64,000 bases of DNA from Patellaria atrata CBS 101060 (lineage: Eukaryota > Ascomycota > Dothideomycetes > Patellariales > Patellariaceae), in contig MU006091.1 in assembly GCA_010093705.1 (NCBI GenBank), positions 1-64,000 on the forward strand, given 5' to 3'. Of this stretch, positions 33,378-45,428 are shown piece by piece (position 1 is the stretch's first letter; each line of letters starts with the position of its first letter). The notes beneath the pieces were generated by a model that was given only the letters and a program-made list of their open reading frames with translations, did not search any database and was not told the origin of the DNA. Both the position numbers and the translations under genes were made by a program.

Positions 33378-35254
33378 TTATGCTCTTCCCTTTCCCGCAG
33401 AGAGTGGCGGGTCATGTCCCTCTTTCCCTTCTCCAGCACCGCCGTATGTCTCCCCACCCTTAACGTGATCGTACTGTCCGACTTGCGGTGATTGCACTGG
33501 AACTCCAACACCGTCGTCATATTCCTCGTCGTAATCCTCACCCTCGATTCCTTCATCTACTTGCTCTTCACGTCGCTCTCTATCCCTGACTTCTTTCGCT
33601 TTCTTTCCTTTCTTACCCTTCCTGCCTTTCATTTTAGCCTTTTCTAGTAACCTCCTCTTCTCCGCCTCCCGTTTCCTTGCTTTGCGGTCATTGCGTTCAT
33701 ATCTCCTTATCAACGCTTCTGGCTGAGTACCGAATATAGCTTGATACTCACAAAATTCACATATCCATATGTCCTCTCGGGAAGGGGGATTGTGATAATT
33801 ATTATACTCTTGTTGAAGCCGACGCTGACGGTCTGCGAGAGCATATTCGCGCGAAGGTGTTCGACGACGGCGAGGTTTTGCTGGCAGAGGTGCTCCCTGG
33901 GAATTTGAACCGATTTGAGCAGCCGATTGGGAGCTCATGTTTCCTTGTTGCGTCCCATTCATGTGTGGACTAGTCTGCGTACCATGAGTTGCTACCCGAC
34001 GGTTTGTAGCATGAGGAGCAGTAGGGTTTGTGGTCATTCCAATCGAGTGATCTCCGATTTGACCGGGCCAAACCATCTTAGTTGCAGAGTCGGATTCACA
34101 CGTGAATGTAAACTGGGTTTTTTGTGGCGGTGTCTTTGACGCTTCCTGTTGTAACAGACTAACATTTTCTGACCCAGTGGGCGATGTACCTGCGCTAATA
34201 CCCACCGCCGCATTCGCGATTGCGGTAGAGATAATTCCCTGTTCTGGCGAGGAAACTACAACTCTAGCGTCAGTGGATATCATGTAAGAAACGGAGAGAA
34301 CTAGTCATGCTTTTACTTTGCGATCCACTCCATTCCCACCTGTCACGGCCCTTCCCCGGAACTCCATTATATGCGTTTAGACCGTTGGTGGAAGAACCAA
34401 GGGGACGGCGTTCAGTAACGCCGCGCGCAGCAGGCCTTCCGAAGCGGCCACGCCCTGCTCCTGAAATCCCCGTGCCGGACCCAGGGGCGGATGGCAGACT
34501 ATTCCCCCCTGCATAGTGCGAGGGATCATCTTGTGCCGAATGGTCGCCAGCTTCTGGGGATATACCCATGCTCGCCATTTCTGCTGACAAATTCGTATGG
34601 ATAGCTCCATTGGCCGGTATCTTTCTTTTCTTTTTATTATTAGTATTTTCAAAAGATTCATAACCGTCTGCAGAAGGGGAGGTCGAGGCTGGGGGTACCC
34701 CTTTTGCGCTCCTTTGACTAGCAGTTCCTATTCCGCGGCCTCCGAAGCCTTGGCGAGCAAACTGTATTGGCGAGGACTGGGGCCCGTAGTCTTGGGGATC
34801 TTCTTCTTCTTCACTCTCTAAGTCCGAATGATCAGCGCCGCAATGGCAGGTCTGTGAGTGTTCAGAGTTTGAATGCCGGGTCGGAACAGGTGTCTTTTCG
34901 GTCGACCCGTAGGGAAACGTGAAAAGTGGTTGGACATTAGAGGGTGTAGGAGGGAATGGTATAGTGCTTGCTTGTTCCGGGGAGAGTCTCGATCTAATAC
35001 GACGTTTGGGCATGGGACGAATCGGTCTGTCAGGATACATTGGAGAGGTAGTGTCGGGCGACGAATGCTGTCTTAAAGTTGGAGATGAGTGAGACCACTC
35101 GTAACCTAGCAAACCAACCGTAGAGATCAGTAAATATTTCGGAACGCTAGAGAAGCGACGTAACATATTTAGGGAATCCAATATCTATGGCGGATTGATA
35201 ATATTGCCATGACGAAGGAGCCAAGTTGGACACACCTGCTGTTGCCGCTGCCAT
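33378..35254 (-). CDS. Conserved fungal protein with CxxC motif and basic C-terminus (function unknown)
   Basis: Exons 35254-35236, 35105-34317 and 34261-33378 join in frame to 563 residues. The start chosen here (MAAATAGYEWSHSSPTLRQ) needs a short first exon and a GTGTGT donor; the alternative frame upstream of 35105 has no good ATG. The N-terminal third has MYPDRPIRPMPKRRIRSRLS, which I recall as a common opening in Pezizomycotina proteins. A long disordered middle has an EEEED patch and Gly/Ser-rich runs. The best-conserved-looking part is DIWICEFCEYQAIFG, a CxxC inside a possible small zinc site, followed by a strongly basic helix (EKAKMKGRKGKKGKKAKE), then an acidic tail. Nuclear location is likely from the basic runs; no function is assigned. 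Confidence 0.8.
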
Positions 35255-36173
35255 TTTCACCAACGAGCACTTTCTTAGTACATCCAGTCCCCAATATGCT
35301 GGTAGTCACACCTTCAGTAGAAATGAATTGTGAGAGCGGAAGGACGTCGGGTGAATCAAATCTGTAGTGGCCACCGGTACATTAGTGTTGGGTTTTCGGG
35401 TTGGGGATTGAAGTCGGGGATGAGGGGGAAAACGGACTCTTGAACGGTTCTAGTAAGGAAGATGCGACGCTGTACAGAATTACTGGTATTGTTCACAATG
35501 TTGATGGCAACGATGGACAAGAAGTGCAGAAAGGGTACAGCTTCGAAGGTTGTTAAAGATGTTCCTCGGGCTCAAGATTACGAAGCGAGTTGCTCTAGCT
35601 GCGACAAAGCAGTGAGTTGTCACACACCAGAACCAGCGCAATTTAACAACTCACAATCACTGATTTCTATGTGGAAAAAGGTACACATCATTGGATATAT
35701 CTTCATTACATTAGATAGAGACTTATATCATAGAGAACATAAGGCCGCACTGCTATAAAGAATCCCCGCAATGTAGACTGTACGAGTATCCCGCTCAATA
35801 TGTTCCACCGTCGTCTACAGCCATCTCTCACGCTAGCTGAATTAGGATATCAGAACAAAAGGGGAAGATGAGCCGCCACAATAGGAAGATGCCCATATCT
35901 TCAATAATCTTCTTATCATTGCATTACAATGCCACCAGCTGGGACTTCGCATTTGCTACCCGTCCCCTGAAATCCAATGGGACATATTAGAACCGCACCT
36001 TATGCGTATCAGACCGATTTCCGGCTTTCATAAGCCGGATGTGATAATTTGTCCAAACACCAGTACCACCACCCTACTATAGACAAGAATACCAAAATTC
36101 AAGCGTTACATCCTACGTAGTGTTCCAAAGACTTCCATTCATACGATCCTAATCCTTTCCACCAGGCACCTTC
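35255..36173. other. Intergenic, 0.9 kb
   Basis: Promoter of the gene to the left and 3' region of the PHD gene. A 98-codon open frame at 35462-35758 has no recognisable feature and is probably chance. Confidence 0.45.
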
Positions 36174-38193
36174 CTACTTTTCACCGTATTTTCCATACTC
36201 TTGCTGCCATAACACAAGTTGTCTGGTTAATACATCCATCATTTCTAAACTCGACAAAGTCTCAAAATCCTTCTTTTTACTCAGGGCGTGGGTGACATCC
36301 ATCTCGCCGTTAAGTACTGCTATAGTTTTCGACACAGCTGTCGCCGAGACGGTCGTCTTCTCAGCCGCCATATCGACCTGTGTCCTCGAGATGAATTCAA
36401 GCATGTTTGCAGCTTTTTTCTTGAGATCATTCATGCTCGTTCGTTCCAGCTTGTGATTCTTCCCCTTCCCCTTGTTCCCATCGCTTGCATTACCGGTGTC
36501 GGTTCCATTCGCACCTCGGCCAGAGGGCGACAATGACTGATCCTTCTGCATTGTAGGGTGGGGTGAGGGTGCGTTTCCAGTTGAGCCAGGAGGTACGTCT
36601 TTATCACGTGTATACTGGTTACGGCCAACTTTACCCTTCCTCGCCGGTGGACGACCTGATTTCTTGTGCGAATTACTGGCAACGCCAGTGTTTGACGGCG
36701 GATCCGGTACTTCCGGTACAGCTTGCTCAGGTTTCGACTCCTCCACTAGAGGGTTGTCGTCCGGAGAGACCGACTCTGTACGAAAAGAAGTCTGGTTAGT
36801 TCCTGTAAATCCAAGAATCTCAATGTCTGCGCATACCCTCGATACCTCTGCGGTCAACCCTCCCTTTCCTCCTCGCGGCTGCTTCCTGGCGCTCTTTCTC
36901 CTTGTCTCTCAGCTCCTTCTCCCGCTGACTTCTCGCCGCAGCACCTCGTGGTTTCTGTTTAGCTGGTGGTCTGATTTCCTCTTCGTCGCTGGCCAGCGGA
37001 GGAGAAGCCGAGCCTTGATTGGATGGACTTGACGAGCCAGGCCGCAATCTTTTAGTCTCCAATTTGCCCCTGTACGCGATGTACACATTAACACTAATAC
37101 CCAACAATAAGTGTCCTGACGACCTTGACTTACTCGTCACTACCATCGCGACCTCTCTTGCCTTTCCTGTGTCCATTCTCAGTTGCCGTAATATTGTCGC
37201 CCCTACTTTCCTCAATGACTTTCCGTAAGATCTCGTCATCGTTATATGCCGCGCGACTGTTCATTGTAGATCGTCTTTTAGTCGAGGCGTCATTTGCACT
37301 GCGCTCTCTTTCCTTTTCTTTTGTGGGCTTTAAGTCACTGTCTTTGGATGTGGACTTTTTGCGATGGGGTACTCCTGGGTGGAAGGCTTCCCAGACAGGA
37401 AGGTAACGGGAGTGTTTTTGACTGAAAAAGACAAGTGTTAGTAGAATCTCGAATAAGAGTTTGATTAGTAGGATCGTCCGATCTATTGATCGGAAGAGTT
37501 GGGTTCAGATACACAGTCTGGGGGTAGCACTTATTGCCACAAAGCACACAGATCTCTTAACCATGTATATAAATGAGAACCTCAAGTGGTAGGAAGTAAG
37601 GAATAGCCTTTGATATAAACTTACCCTTTGGAATTCGTCATGACCTTGTGTAGCTCTTTCTTGCACTCTTCACAGAAGTACTCGTCTGGAGTAGAGGGTT
37701 CCTCCATAATCCCTACGCACCCACCGTGCTGCCAAACCTTACACGTGTCGCATTGTATAAAAAATCCACCAGGTTCTTCATTTTGAGGGTCGGATTCTGA
37801 AAAGTGGCCGTCCTTCAACTTTACGTCTAAAGGTGGACCTGGGTAGTCTTGGTGCCCACAGATGCAACGAGTGACTTCGTCAACATCTGCAACGTCTTCA
37901 TCAAAGTCATCGTCCAGTTTCGCGTTCTCCTCTTCGTCATTATCTTGACCGCGCGTCCTACGTCGTGTCAGAATAGGTTCAGGCGCTTGACCGTGCGCGC
38001 CGTCATCACCATCCTCGGAAGAAAGCGACCGAGGAGTTACTGATTTTCGGGGCGATGATTGCTTATGATATGACCTTGTACTTCTATCGGCACGATTCGA
38101 TGACGTTGTAGAGGGAGAATTGCTGTGGGGAGGTACAGAGGGTGGAGGCTGGGTAGTGCGGGCTCTCGAGGAGCGTCGTGGTGACAAAGGCAT
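36174..38193 (-). CDS. PHD-finger protein, Cti6-like (Rpd3L histone deacetylase complex)
   Basis: Four exons (38193-37625, 37421-37134, 37069-36837, 36775-36174) join in frame to 563 residues. A PHD finger spans residues 110-180 with Cys110, Cys112, Cys148, Cys151, His156, Cys159, Cys174 and Cys177, and the core IQCDTCKVWQHGGCVG. Cti6 homologues share this N-terminal PHD, the KHSRYLPVWE segment right after it (here read across the first intron), basic Lys/Arg/Glu runs in the middle, and a C-terminal helical region (MNDLKKKAANMLEFISRTQ). By family, it reads H3K4 methylation and works in the Rpd3L deacetylase complex in the nucleus. The Cti6 assignment rests on overall layout and these motifs. 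Confidence 0.88.
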
Positions 38194-39395
38194 AACTGAG
38201 CGTCTGATACGCTAATTTCCAGTGTTCTGACGAGAAGTAAAGTCAGTATTATGAACAGAACTAGCGTCAACAAGCATTGTTTTCCTTCCTGTCGTGTGTG
38301 CCCAAAGGAGCGGTAACTGACCTGCGGAGTACGTTGGCTAAAAGCTTCCTTGAGCTTCAGAGTAAATCGTGGTTGTACGTGGATTGACAGAAGCATGGAT
38401 GGAGAAAGTGCGCGAGCATGATCTTATGAGTCTCTGATGTGATTGTGAAAATTCTTCAAGTCGGACAATGGCAGGTGAGAGGATGATGAGTGATTTCAAT
38501 CCGAGTCTATACAAAGTGGGTGAGCCTCTGGCTATTCTGAGCTACGGCGGACCGTTAGAACGCGAATGAGCAAGCGGTCCGAGCGTCACAAGCCGAGGCC
38601 GATTCCGACAACCATCAAAGTATTTAATTAGAAGTGCCGCCGCCATACAAGCGTCTGTTGAGGGTTTTCTCCGAGAGAATGAGATGATGAACATGATGCT
38701 ATATTGTAAAATTGAGGTCTTCAGATTAAAGGTCAGTAAGGTGTTTGTAGAGTAAAAAAAGCTGGTGAGAAAGGAAGAGAAGGCAAGGAAATTTCATGGC
38801 GAGTTGTTGTTCCGGGTTTGTCTCGAAGAAGGCGTGAGCAGGGTGGGATACTGCCAAGACCCAAGAGTACTTCCACCACCCAAACGACCTCTGCCGACCT
38901 TACCTTACTGAGCTTACATCATTCTTCAGGACTTTGCCCTAACTTAATGGAAGCTACTGTATCCATTCTGTCAACAATTAAACAACAATCATAACCTCTT
39001 TCCCCGTCCTGATAACCATCTCTTACTGTTCAATAATCACTCTCCAGGTGATCCCCGACTCATATGAGTCGAACATACAGAAGAACGTACGAAAGGACAC
39101 CCTTCCATCCGCGGGACTTGATAGCCGTAAAAGCGTACAATTACACAAGGAATATGGATCGCTAGTCACCAGTAACCAACTGACTAAAGCTGGCTTTCAG
39201 AAACATCTCACCGACAGAGTAGAGGAAAATCACAAATACGATACAGTTGTCTTCAATGTAACGTTTTAGCGAAGTTTATAGACTGTCACAATCATATTTT
39301 CCATTTCGAACTAAGTATGATTGGCTCATCATTTGTCCTTATCCATTCCAAGATATCAACCTGTAAAATCATAGCACATAGCATTTCAATATTAT
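38194..39395. other. Intergenic, 1.2 kb
   Basis: Left part is the promoter and probable leader of the PHD gene; the right end is 3' sequence of catalase. A 73-codon frame at 39048-39269 has no family resemblance. No repeat seen. Confidence 0.45.
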
Positions 39396-41120
39396 TTAAT
39401 TGGCGCCAGCTGTGTTCGCCTTCAGATCCTTATGGGTACCCTTCCTCGGCCCACCATTATTCTCCGTGATACTCAATCCCACCTTCGAAGTCATTCCATT
39501 GGCTACCCTGTTGTTCTTGTCCCTTGCCATACCATTGTGGGTGCCATTGAATCGAAGATCGGAAATTCCTGGGTAGCCTTTGATTCCAGTAGCTTTTTCT
39601 AGACGATTGGCAAGGTCGTCGGAAACCTCCCTGAATATGCCAATTTGACGCTTGATGCATTCCTCCTTACGACAGGTGGACATATGCCCCGAGACATTAC
39701 TAATGAATCGCTCTCTGGCACCTTCATCCCAAACCCTCTCCCACAGTGCTCTTGGGGCGTTGAAGTCCTCCGGGCGAATTTCAGAGAGGAAGGTGACGGC
39801 ATTACCAATGAAATGGCCATGCGTGGAGCTTAGATCAACGGTTCGGTTGCGGAAGGAAATAGGTGCAATGGATGAAAGGTAATTTGGTCTAGATCCTTGG
39901 TTGTAAAATGCCATTTGCCCATCGCGCTGGAAGTTGCCAATTCTGTAAGGCGTTCGAGGAGCATTGACGGGAAGCTGCTGGTAGTTGGAACCCACACGAT
40001 GACGGTGAGTGTCGGGATAAGAGAAAAGTCGGCTCTGTAAGACAGGATCGGCCGAAGGTTCGATACCTGGTGGCATATGTGCTGGGTTGAAGCAGGCTTG
40101 CTCAATCTCAGCGAAGTAATTCTTCGCATTTTCGTTCAAATAGAACTCTCCAACTTTTCGTAGAGGAAATTTAGCGTGCGGCCACACGTGGGTCAAATCG
40201 AACACGTTAATCTTCTCGTTCTCCCATAAATCTTCGGCTTCTTGAGGTGTCATGGTCTGAAAATAAACATCCCAGCCCGGATAGTCACCATTCTCGATTG
40301 CGTAGTAGAGATCTTTCTGGGAGTGATCTGGGGACTTGGTCATCGACTCTTCCTGGGTGAGATTCTTAATGCCTTGTTTCGTCTTCATGTGCATCTGAGC
40401 ATACACCCATTCTCCCTTTTTATTGACGAGCTTTAATGTGTGGCCACTGTATCCATTCATGTGTCGATACCCGTCTGGAATACCTCGATCACCCATAAGA
40501 ATCATGACCTGATGGATGGATTCAGGGTTCTGTGAAAGGTAATCCCAGAACATGGTTGAATCATCCGCACCGCTCAGGTGGGTTGCTGGATCACGTTTCT
40601 GTGTGTGGATAAAGTGAGGGAACTTCGCGGGATCTCTCAGGAAGAAGACAGGGGTATTGTTGAAAACCAGATCCCAATTGCCCTCCTCCGTTCTGAACTT
40701 GAGGGCGAAACCGCGAGGGTCACGGGCGCAGTCATGGGATCCAGACTCACCACCAACAGTCGAGAAGCGGGCGGTGATGGGACATTCTTTCCCTGCTTGA
40801 AAGATGTCTGCTAGGCAAAGGTCGTCTAGAGGATCGGTGGTCTTGTAGTATCCATGTGCACCACTGCCCTTAGCATGGACTACACGCTCAGGAATCCGTT
40901 CTCTGTCGAAATGGGAGAGCAAGTCGACCAAGTGGAAGTCTTGCAGGAGAAGAGGGCCATTCTCGCCCACGCGTTGAGATTCGTAAGGGTGGGGGTATGG
41001 AACACCATTGCTAGTGGCGTACAGGGTGTCTTCAGAAGCGGCATTGCGGTCATCTATATAATCGCGATAGATGTCACCATTGCGTTTGCCGTCTGGAGCA
41101 TGAGACAGGTAGGAAGACAT
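39396..41120 (-). CDS. Catalase, small-subunit heme type
   Basis: Breaks hydrogen peroxide into water and oxygen. A single 574-residue frame without introns. Catalytic His82 lies in RVVHAKGSGAHG, the catalytic Asn155 in FNNTPVFFLRD, and the heme-ligand Tyr368 in RLFSYPDTHRHRVG, the standard heme signature. The length is that of small-subunit, clade-3-like catalases and not the 700-residue secreted large-subunit type. There is no signal peptide. The C-terminus ends TAGAN, so a canonical PTS1 is absent; cytosolic location is most likely, although an internal targeting signal cannot be excluded. A spliced 5' leader is suggested upstream. Confidence 0.97.
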   Translation of the reverse strand: MSSYLSHAPDGKRNGDIYRDYIDDRNAASEDTLYATSNGVPYPHPYESQRVGENGPLLLQDFHLVDLLSHFDRERIPERVVHAKGSGAHGYYKTTDPLDDLCLADIFQAGKECPITARFSTVGGESGSHDCARDPRGFALKFRTEEGNWDLVFNNTPVFFLRDPAKFPHFIHTQKRDPATHLSGADDSTMFWDYLSQNPESIHQVMILMGDRGIPDGYRHMNGYSGHTLKLVNKKGEWVYAQMHMKTKQGIKNLTQEESMTKSPDHSQKDLYYAIENGDYPGWDVYFQTMTPQEAEDLWENEKINVFDLTHVWPHAKFPLRKVGEFYLNENAKNYFAEIEQACFNPAHMPPGIEPSADPVLQSRLFSYPDTHRHRVGSNYQQLPVNAPRTPYRIGNFQRDGQMAFYNQGSRPNYLSSIAPISFRNRTVDLSSTHGHFIGNAVTFLSEIRPEDFNAPRALWERVWDEGARERFISNVSGHMSTCRKEECIKRQIGIFREVSDDLANRLEKATGIKGYPGISDLRFNGTHNGMARDKNNRVANGMTSKVGLSITENNGGPRKGTHKDLKANTAGAN

Positions 41121-41279
41121 GTTGCCAGAGATTTTGTCTTTTAATTATTGAATATTGATAAAATAGTGAAAGAAGCTTTGCCAGAAGAGAACAATTCAGT
41201 GCTATTATTGTCTACTCCACTGCGTAACAAGCAATGGAGAGTGAGGAGAAGGTCCGAGTCGGATATTGGGTTTATATTG

Positions 41280-41348
41280 CTGTAGGAAGGAAGGAGATGC
41301 AGCAGGCGGGGGTTGCTCGATGGAGTTTAGTGAGTGACGAGTGCTTAC
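41280..41348 (-). promoter_or_regulatory. Probable 5' leader intron of catalase with an upstream open frame
   Basis: About 230 nt upstream of the catalase ATG, a GTAAGC donor (41348) and a CTACAG acceptor (41280) bound a 69-nt intron in C/T-rich leader sequence. An upstream ATG at 41456 opens a short frame that spans the intron in phase and stops before the catalase start. If transcribed, it could lower translation of catalase; this is inference. Confidence 0.45.
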
Positions 41349-42480
41349 CTTGGAGGTGGGGAAGTTTGTCTGGTGCGTCGGATGAGCCTGGATGAGTTGT
41401 CTCTCGACTTTCTGCTTATCGAACATCGATATTCTGGATCTGCCCTTCTCGTCCAATCAACAATTCCCATTTGATCAGCAAAAGATACTTTCTATAAGGT
41501 AACTGTCCAACGTCTATCTTGATTCGTCTAACTTTACCAGTGAATGAGTGGTCTTCTGTGTCTACTTACACATCTACTTACACAATCTACCTCAGTCGAG
41601 AGCTCTTTTCTTTCTCTCGCATACGGAATATGCGACGCGATCTCTTCCTGTGAAAACTCTGCGACATTGCCGGACATGAAATCCGACGAGTCCATAGGTA
41701 CTGTACCTTAGGCATAAGGTATTACCGTAGATTCTCACAATGGTACAGTACAGTATTGGATTAGATGATTCGAAAGCTCGTGAGTCCGTTAAGTTCCGTT
41801 GTACAGTACATGCGGCTTATGTGCAGATAACATCTTCTGAACCTACAAAAGTATGATGTGCAGCTCCCGTCGCTGCTCACGAGTTGGTTGCTGACGTAAT
41901 TCGAGTATCAGACAATGCTTCATATAGAGCGGGTAGAACGATGGAGATAAATTGATTGATTCTCTGTTAAAGGTTTACCAGAGGGGGGCAAATAGCGTCG
42001 AAGGTAAAGGTACCTATTTCCAGGGTACAGGGTACAAGGGTAGTTTAGACTCAAGATAGCTTTTGAGACTAAGGTGGTCGGTAATGATTGGGCGCCGGAA
42101 ACGAAACCCGCTCCGCTCCGCTCTTGTAGAACTACATGTAGAACCAGCTTAGCGCCCGCGGCATCATTCCGTAACATAACGTCCAAGGGGTCCCATAGAC
42201 TACGCCTGATAAATTTCGAAAGCATCAACAAGGTCTTTGTTCCATTCAGAAAAGATAGAACTCAAAGACCCAGAGGAAATTTTTTACTTCACTGGCCTAG
42301 ACCTAGGGAGTTACACTATATATCCCAGCTGGAGAGCTACTAGACAGTCATAGAATCCATGACACAAACTACCTAACTGGGCCCTTGAGAAGACTCTCGT
42401 AAAAGCCCATGTTGTTGTTAACATACATCTAGTTCTCTATTTTCAAGCACATACTCACACATAGTGTATGGTAGCCTTAG
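41349..42480. other. Intergenic, catalase promoter side
   Basis: Contains the likely catalase promoter and three short GTAC-rich motifs (41698-41707, 41742-41753, 41800-41811). No supported gene. Confidence 0.4.
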
Positions 42481-42499
42481 CAAAAAAAGAACCTCTTTG

Positions 42500-43248
42500 A
42501 ACAGGGGGAAAGATTTCAAAGAACTTAATGAAGAGGTTTCTAAGTAAGGATCCAGGTCTCTTCCGTTATATCAAACTCCCAAACTGATTGATGTTAGACT
42601 TTTCGCATCCGGCGAATATTCCGACCTCACCGTTATTTGCGAAAATCAGGAATATAAGCTTCATAAGAACATCTTATGTGTTCAATATGACTGGTTTAAG
42701 AAAGCTTGTGATGGAGACTTTAAAGTAAGCATATTCTACGCCCCTTCTTTTAACTAAGCTAAGTCGTCCCAGGAAGGGAAATGCAGTGTAATCAACTTCA
42801 CTGCTGAGGATGTTGACCCAGAGGTCGTCCGAGCTATGTTACAGTATCTTTACACACGAGACTACGACACACCTGCCTTATCTACACCATCCTCCGAATG
42901 GGCAGCTGAACCTTTGGCGATGTTCCACGCGCTTGTTTTCGCAATATGAGAGAAGTATATGATCCCTGGTCTCAAAGAAATAGCAAAACAAAATTTTGAA
43001 TAAACCATTGCAACTTCATGGAGTGAAAACGGATTCGCTTCCGTAGTAGAAGCTATTTACGAAAGCACGCCACCAAATGTTCGGGAACTGCGTTCGATTG
43101 TCACAGACATCGCGATTCAGCATGGCATGGTATTGGGGGGGCAAAACCCGAGTTTTTGGAAATGATGGACTCACGAGAAGCTTTTGGGAAAGACATCTTT
43201 CAACAAATAAGCGGACTTTCCTCATCACTTACCGAGAGACACCCCTAG
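42500..43248 (+). pseudogene. BTB/POZ gene, broken copy (copy 1 of the array)
   Basis: The frame matches the intact copy at 44118-45016 almost throughout: LFASGEYSDLTVICENQEYK, then LHKNILCVQYDWFKKAC, an intron (GTAAGC...CCCAG near 42725-42772), and VRAMLQYLYTRDYDT. It also has FHALVFAI, YMIPGLKEIAK and AFGKDIFQQI. It is broken by TGA at 42947-42949 and TAA at 43001-43003. A small change in frame near 43135-43150 occurs just before the segment that in copy 2 reads NPAFLEMMD. No good start codon precedes the first exon, where copies 2 and 3 have ATG. It is a clear dead paralogue. Confidence 0.85.
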
Positions 43249-44117
43249 AAGAAAGCGCCCATAGAGGGGAGGAGAGACTGCATCACTGGAGCCGCCTCTC
43301 AATATTTTGTTGAAGTTGATGAGAGTAGTTCTGAATAAAGTGACCGCACGACTTAGTAGTAATGTCCTAATTGCATCGAGGTACCATCTCATGGGGGAGA
43401 GAACAATTTGAGCCCTTCGTTTTACGCATTGTGAGCTGCATACAGATAATTGGAATTCTCAAATCCTATATACTCTTATATCTTCAAACTCAGCAGGATA
43501 TGGGAGTAGTATCATATCGAGCTCGAACCTAGGGAGAGAAATAACAGAGAAAGAGAAATGTCCGACTGGATAGCACAATACATTGAAGCACTGGGAACAG
43601 TCCTTACTGGGACAGCATTGAATGCATTACTCTTTCCCTTGAATTCTCCAGATACAGAAAAAGTAGCTAGTTCTACCCAAGGACATAATGGAAAAGTCTT
43701 ACATAATGCAGACTATACTATGACCGGAACATCCCGTCTTCTTAGAGTCTAGATAGGTAGGGAAGATCCTTCCTTATTAGTCAAAAGATTTACAGGGGTG
43801 TAAAAGTTGATGGCGTCGCCAATGGAGTCGAATATGGGCCTAGATTCAATGACGACTATCACCACTAACCTACCTTAGGTATTCTCATTCTTGCAGTTTG
43901 ATTTCCTCCATACCTTCCAGTTTGTTTAGCTTATTCACACGTGCCTTCCTCAATGACGACCTTTCTCCCTCAGAGGAAGGATTCTAACTGAGGTCGGTAA
44001 GGTATTGGTCTGTCTTGCTCCTCACCCCTCATCATCATTTAGGACGCAAACCTAAGGTGCCCTCGAGGATCTCATACTTTCTCTTCCGGAATACCCTTAT
44101 TCGGAACGATTACCATT
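43249..44117. other. Spacer within the BTB array
   Basis: No coding potential. Presumably the promoter of BTB copy 2 plus remains of copy 1 flanks. Confidence 0.4.
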
Positions 44118-45016
44118 ATGCTCGCAGATTCGGTGCGCTTTTCCAATGGCGTCGCTGAGTAAGTTAATTTCATTACTCAAATAGATAACAATGGCTAACA
44201 CAAAGGAGGCTATTCCTATCTGGTGACTACTCGGATCTCATAGTTATCTGTGAAGAAGACACCTACAAAGTTCACAAGGCTATTCTATGTTCACAGTGTG
44301 ACTTCTTTAAGAACGCGTGCAGTGGTAGATTTCAGGTGCTGTTTACCAAGATAGAACAATGCTCCTCCCTATATGGGACTTTCCGAAAGCATCTTCCTAA
44401 CATCGACTAGGAGTCAGAAACCAACGTCATTGATTTGACGAAGGAAGATGTAGATCCTCGGGCTGTACGCGCTATGCTTCAATACCTTTATACTCGGAAC
44501 TATGACACGCAATGTGCAACTACGGATGTGACAGCGGAACCTATTGAGCCAGCTATGTTCCACGTTCTCGTCTTCGCTGTAGGGGAGAAATATCTACTTC
44601 CGGGTCTTAAAGCGCTGGCCAAAGACAAATTTGAAAACATCGTCTCAAGTACATCCTGGACAGAATACGACTTCCCAGCTGTTGTCACTGCAATATATGA
44701 CACCACGCCAGCTTCTGTTAAAGATCTTCGTACTATCGTCATTAGCATCACGATCAGTCATCGCGCTGATTTGCTCAAGAATCCTGCGTTCTTGGAAATG
44801 ATGGATCGACAGGGTGCATTTGGTAAAGACCTGTTCAAGAGTATGAGAGACTGGCTACCTCCCGCTTCAGCGAGGGCATCAGTATCGACCAACAGTTTAT
44901 ATAACCTGACTTCAAGCTCTCCAATTCAGAACTCATCATCTTATTTCGGGCTAAACTCCAACCAATCTACAGGGCAACGGACACGTCACCAATTTAACAC
45001 TATTGGTACCACGTAG
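44118..45016 (+). CDS. BTB/POZ domain protein (copy 2)
   Basis: Exons 44118-44158, 44206-44335 and 44411-45016 join in frame to 258 residues. The BTB fold is plain: LFLSGDYSDLIVICEEDTYK (strand B1/B2), VHKAILCSQCDFFKNAC, VIDLTKEDVDPRAVRAMLQY, then LYTRNYDT. The helical region FHVLVFAVGEKYLLPGLKALA follows. The C-terminal 50 residues are Ser/Asn/Gln-rich and disordered. In fungi these short BTB-only proteins form large, fast-changing families; roles are mostly unknown, with substrate adaptors for Cullin-3 ligases as one possibility. The first exon contributes only MLADSVRFSNGVA plus two bases. The second intron donor is GTGCTG, somewhat weak. Confidence 0.9.
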
Positions 45017-45428
45017 GACAAATGAGAGGCAAATAGTAGGTACTAAGGCATGACATGTAGTGTGAGAGACGCAAATAAAACATTGTTCTCCCTCTTCATC
45101 GACGGAGCGGGTCCGAGCGCAAGCGTTATAAATAGGACAGGAGTTTTTAGCTTTGCTTATGGGGGAAAGGTTTCATTTGGCGCTTGTGGCGTAGACAGCA
45201 CTTAAAGATATAAAAAAAAAGTGTATCACTCTCAACAATTGTAAGTTGACTGCTATATCGAACCAAATCAGAAATTTAGACTTAAATCAGTTAACGTGGT
45301 TCTGTAAATGTTCATCTGCTGTGAATCTTTACTTATTATTCATAAAATAAGTCGACGTTCGCTCAGCCTCGTGGTGACGCTGACGCCTCTTCCTTTGATT
45401 CCACATCGGTGCTTCTAAAACTAGAATT
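45017..45428. other. Spacer within the BTB array
   Basis: Promoter of BTB copy 3 and 3' sequence of copy 2. A short A-run lies near 45213. Nothing else is seen. Confidence 0.4.

Noticed and set aside
35106-35181. Upstream coding extension of the CxxC protein
   Set aside because: It opens at a TTG and crosses a good acceptor (TTTGCTAG); the spliced MAAATAG start is preferred.
35462-35758. 98-codon plus-strand frame as a gene
   Set aside because: No domain, poor codon pattern and no splice partners; likely chance.
39048-39269. 73-codon plus-strand frame as a gene
   Set aside because: No homology-like motif, lies in the catalase 3' region, and composition is like noncoding DNA.
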